The position numbers and the translations under genes were made by a program. 6,733 bases of DNA from CAYLZW01 sp964388085 (lineage in GTDB: Bacteria > Myxococcota > UBA727 > CAYLZW01). Shown piece after piece: positions 4,318 to 6,733 of this stretch. Each line of letters opens with the position of its first letter. The first letter of the stretch is position 1. The stretch spans positions 1 to 6,733 of the forward strand of contig CAYLZW010000304.1 of NCBI GenBank assembly GCA_964388085.1, written 5' to 3'. A model generated the notes under the pieces. The model ran no database searches and had not been told where the DNA came from. It worked only from the letters and a program-made list of their open reading frames with translations.

Positions 4318-6357
4318 TCAGCGCGCGATGAGGCGACGAATCCAATCGAGCAACGCCGTCGGGAGCTGCTCGGGCGCCGGCAGCAACGCATAAGCGTTCG
4401 TGCCGAACACGCGAGGCAGGTAGCGCGGCGCCTGGTGGTCGATGGTCAGGCAGAAGGGTGAGATGCCCTGCGCGCGCGCCTCGATCACCGCCTGGCGCGT
4501 GTCTTCGACGCCGTAGCGGCCGTCGTATTGGTCGGCGTCGTTCGGCCGACCATCGGACAAGAGCAGCAATAGACGATGCGCGGCGGGCTCCCGCAACAGC
4601 GTCGCGGTGGCGTGGCGCAGCGCGGCGCCCGCCCGCGTGTAGCGCTCGGGCTCGAGGCCGGCGATGCGGAGGGCAACCTGCGCGCCGTAGCGCTCCCGGA
4701 ACGACTTCAGCGAGCGCACGCAGACGCCATGGGGGCCCTCCCCCGAGAACGAGATCACCGCGTAAGGCTCCCCGACGCCCTCGAGCGCCGAGCACACGAG
4801 CAGCAGCGCCTCCTTCTCGACGTCGATGACGCGCCGCTGCTGCCCGAGGTAGCCGTCGGTGGAGCCGCTGGCGTCGACGAGCAGCAGCGTGGCGAGCTGG
4901 CGTCGTTCGCGGCGACGGCGCTCGTACAACGCGTCGCTGCCCGCCGCGCCCGCGCGCAGGTCCGCGCGCCGCCGCACACAGGCGTCGAGATCGACGTCGT
5001 CTCCGTCGAGCTGACGGTGGAGCCGCAGCGGCTCTGCGCGCAGGGACTCGAATTGGCGCCGCACGCCGGCGACGAGGGCGCGGTGCCGCGCGAGCGTGGT
5101 GTCTACCCACGACGACGATCCGCTGACGGCCGCGAGCTCGCGTACGGTGCTCCCCGGGTCGTGGTAGGCCGCCCGCGCGGCGTCCCACTCGGGGTAGCGG
5201 TGCATGACGTCGTCGCGCTGCACCGCCGTGAAGCGCACCTCGACGGCGCTCGCAGGAGGATCATCGCTCAACAGCACCTCGCGCGAGCGTCCGGGTGCGC
5301 GCACCATTCGCGCGGCGGCCAGCTCCGAGACCATGTCGCCGAGCTCGTCGGCGCTCGTCTCCTCGTCACGGTCGAACGGCCGCTGCAGGCCGAACGGGTC
5401 CTCCGCCACCTCGTGCGGCGCGTCCTGCTGCACCATCCACGCGCCTGGCCCGTCGTCGTCGTCGTCCTCTTTCGCCGCCTCGCGCGGCTCGGGTCGGCGT
5501 TGCATGCGCGCGCTGCGCGGCCCGCGACCGTCCGCCTCCTCCGCTGCCGGCATCACGACGCGCTCGTGCGTCGCGCTCTCACTCGGGCGCAGCTGCCCAA
5601 AGCACAGGTCGCGGAACAGCGGCGTGGAGCCGAGGCGCCCGCGCGCCCCGGGCTCGAGCGCCCAACGAGCGACCAGACGGCGGGCGCGCTCCAGCGACTG
5701 CTGCGGCGACGCGGGCAGCGGCGCTCGCTCGTCGACGACGCCGCCGAGCACGGCCCGCGCGAGCTCTTCGAGCGGACGCCGCACGGCCACGAACGTCCGC
5801 ACGGCAGGCCGCCGCTCGAGCGCCAAGCGACGCAGCCGCTCGAGCGCAGCCACCATGCCGGGGAGCGCGCGCGCGACCTCCGCTTGTGCCGCCTGCACCT
5901 CGAGCACGAGCGCGGCGTCGCGCAGCAGCGGATCTCGGGTCGCGTCGAGCAGCCGCACGCTGCCGCGCACGGCGAGCTGCGCTTGCAGCAAGGCCATGGC
6001 GCGATAGAGGGCGGCGTCGCGCTCGACGTCGACGGACCCGCGCTCCCCGACCGGCAGATGCGCGGGCAGCCAGACGCTGACGCCGTCGGTGGCCGGCACC
6101 GGGTCGCGCTGCCGAGGAAACTGGTCGCGGCGAAAGATCCGCTCGAGCATCGTCGGGCGCGCCGGCGCTTGCGCGGTCTTCAGCGTCAGGCTGGCACCAC
6201 AGTACGCCGTCAGGAGGAGGTCGAGGCGCGGGGCCAGCGCCGCGAGCGGCGTCGTCGCGTCGTCATCGGCGGGGGAACGGGAGCGCCGCCATAGATCGCG
6301 GACAAAGACGGTCGTGTGCCGCGCAGCGTCGATGAGGAGATCTTCGGGCTCCGCCAC
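4318..6357 (-). CDS. norD: Nitric oxide reductase activation protein NorD (VWA domain)
   Basis: NorD works with the AAA+ ATPase NorQ to mature or activate respiratory nitric oxide reductase, probably by inserting the non-haem iron. The 679-residue protein has a helical N-terminal region (about 1-255), a variable acidic linker (about 256-375, with a DDDDD run at 298-302), and a C-terminal von Willebrand A domain (about 487-679). The metal-binding MIDAS site is intact: DASGS (Asp495, Ser497, Ser499), Thr574 and SDGRPND (Asp602). Strong NorD signatures follow: DQYDGRYGVEDTRQAVIEAR and PFCLTIDHQAPRYLPRVFG. The start is GTG at 6357-6355, with GAGG (6366-6363) five bases upstream. The norQ stop is 23 bases before it, so the two are co-transcribed. 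CbbO, the Rubisco-linked relative, has the same layout, but the YDGRYGVEDTR and DYLP-like motifs favour NorD. The reductase genes are not in this window. Confidence 0.92.
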   Translation of the reverse strand: MAEPEDLLIDAARHTTVFVRDLWRRSRSPADDDATTPLAALAPRLDLLLTAYCGASLTLKTAQAPARPTMLERIFRRDQFPRQRDPVPATDGVSVWLPAHLPVGERGSVDVERDAALYRAMALLQAQLAVRGSVRLLDATRDPLLRDAALVLEVQAAQAEVARALPGMVAALERLRRLALERRPAVRTFVAVRRPLEELARAVLGGVVDERAPLPASPQQSLERARRLVARWALEPGARGRLGSTPLFRDLCFGQLRPSESATHERVVMPAAEEADGRGPRSARMQRRPEPREAAKEDDDDDGPGAWMVQQDAPHEVAEDPFGLQRPFDRDEETSADELGDMVSELAAARMVRAPGRSREVLLSDDPPASAVEVRFTAVQRDDVMHRYPEWDAARAAYHDPGSTVRELAAVSGSSSWVDTTLARHRALVAGVRRQFESLRAEPLRLHRQLDGDDVDLDACVRRRADLRAGAAGSDALYERRRRERRQLATLLLVDASGSTDGYLGQQRRVIDVEKEALLLVCSALEGVGEPYAVISFSGEGPHGVCVRSLKSFRERYGAQVALRIAGLEPERYTRAGAALRHATATLLREPAAHRLLLLLSDGRPNDADQYDGRYGVEDTRQAVIEARAQGISPFCLTIDHQAPRYLPRVFGTNAYALLPAPEQLPTALLDWIRRLIAR

Positions 6358-6380
6358 GCGCGCCTCGCTGTTCGCTGCCG

Positions 6381-6733
6381 TCAGGCGATGAAGGTCGCCT
6401 CGATGAGGTCACGCATGGCCTCGAGCAGCGTGACGTCGTCGGAGAGCGGGCTGACGATGGCTACCTGACAGGCGGTGTGTACCGGCACGCCTTTGGCGAT
6501 CAAGCGACCGGCCGCGATGAGCAGGCGCGTGCTCGGCACCTCGGCGAGGCCACGCTCTCGGAGGGCGCGAAGCCGGCCCGCGAGCGCCACGAGCCCCGCC
6601 GCCGTGCCGCTGTCGACGCCGCTCTCGCGCACCACGATGGCCGCCTCGCGCGCGGCCGCCGGGAAGCCGAGCTCGAGCGCGACGAAGCGCTGCCGCGTGC
6701 TCGGCTTCAGGTCCTTCAGCATGCGCTGGTAGC
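6381..6733 (-). CDS. norQ: NorQ, MoxR-type AAA+ ATPase, C-terminal part (5' end outside the window)
   Basis: NorQ is the hexameric ATPase partner of NorD in activating nitric oxide reductase. Only the last 117 residues or so are here; the frame runs past 6733 with YQR before the first Met in view, so that Met (6722) is internal. The C-terminal lid region carries family signatures: LKDLKPSTRQRFVALELGFP, REAAIVVRESGVDSGTAAGL, then VPSTRLLIAAGRLIAKGVPV and SPLSDD. Walker A, Walker B and sensor motifs lie outside the window and cannot be checked. The family CbbQ/NirQ/NorQ shares this tail; the NorD gene next to it decides the name. The TGA is at 6383-6381. Confidence 0.9.
   Translation of the reverse strand, partial: YQRMLKDLKPSTRQRFVALELGFPAAAREAAIVVRESGVDSGTAAGLVALAGRLRALRERGLAEVPSTRLLIAAGRLIAKGVPVHTACQVAIVSPLSDDVTLLEAMRDLIEATFIA

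Noticed and set aside
4576..6294. Long plus-strand open frame opposite norD
   Set aside because: It is antisense to a clearly conserved NorD, is Arg/His/Leu-rich with no recognisable motif, and is explained by GC-rich codon bias.

Overview
The window is high-GC DNA whose genes suggest a member of the Myxococcota, possibly Polyangia. The support is circumstantial: strong third-position GC, two small Cys-containing lipoproteins of a style common in that phylum, a sigma54-dependent activator, and HrcA/CIRCE control of groESL. No rRNA or other taxonomic marker is present, so this placement is an inference.

Layout. Positions 1-666 hold the start of a groES-groEL operon on the minus strand, with its promoter and a well-formed CIRCE operator. 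Positions 694-1157 are a scar: the C-terminal end of an unidentified minus-strand gene abuts the 3' third of an IS3-family transposase gene whose catalytic Glu reads as Gln. Positions 1217-2189 carry two small lipoprotein genes on the plus strand. The second is preceded by a 16-bp sequence repeated twice at a 19-bp period, each copy of which fits a sigma54 (-24/-12) promoter. Positions 2281-3378 encode a sigma54 activator with an intact AAA+ domain and Fis-type HTH, but only a short Cys-containing N-terminus. Positions 3391-6733 read on the minus strand: norQ (C-terminal part, running off the window), norD, then a 249-bp regulatory gap and ric (YtfE/ScdA/DnrN family).

How the parts fit. NorQ and NorD are the AAA+/VWA pair that activates respiratory nitric oxide reductase. 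Ric repairs iron centres damaged by NO or oxidants. The gap upstream of ric has a third sigma54-type promoter, closely matching the two in front of the lipoprotein gene (shared pattern GGCACG-N4-GTGC). About 90-130 bp further upstream lies an array of 10-bp direct repeats, the right place for an enhancer. A related 10-bp tandem repeat lies just upstream of the activator gene. I infer a nitrosative-stress module: the orphan activator binds the 10-bp repeats, and sigma54 RNA polymerase transcribes ric and an envelope lipoprotein not previously tied to NO defence as far as I know. This is the most interesting content of the window. The promoter and repeat matches are seen directly; the regulatory link and NO sensing are inference.
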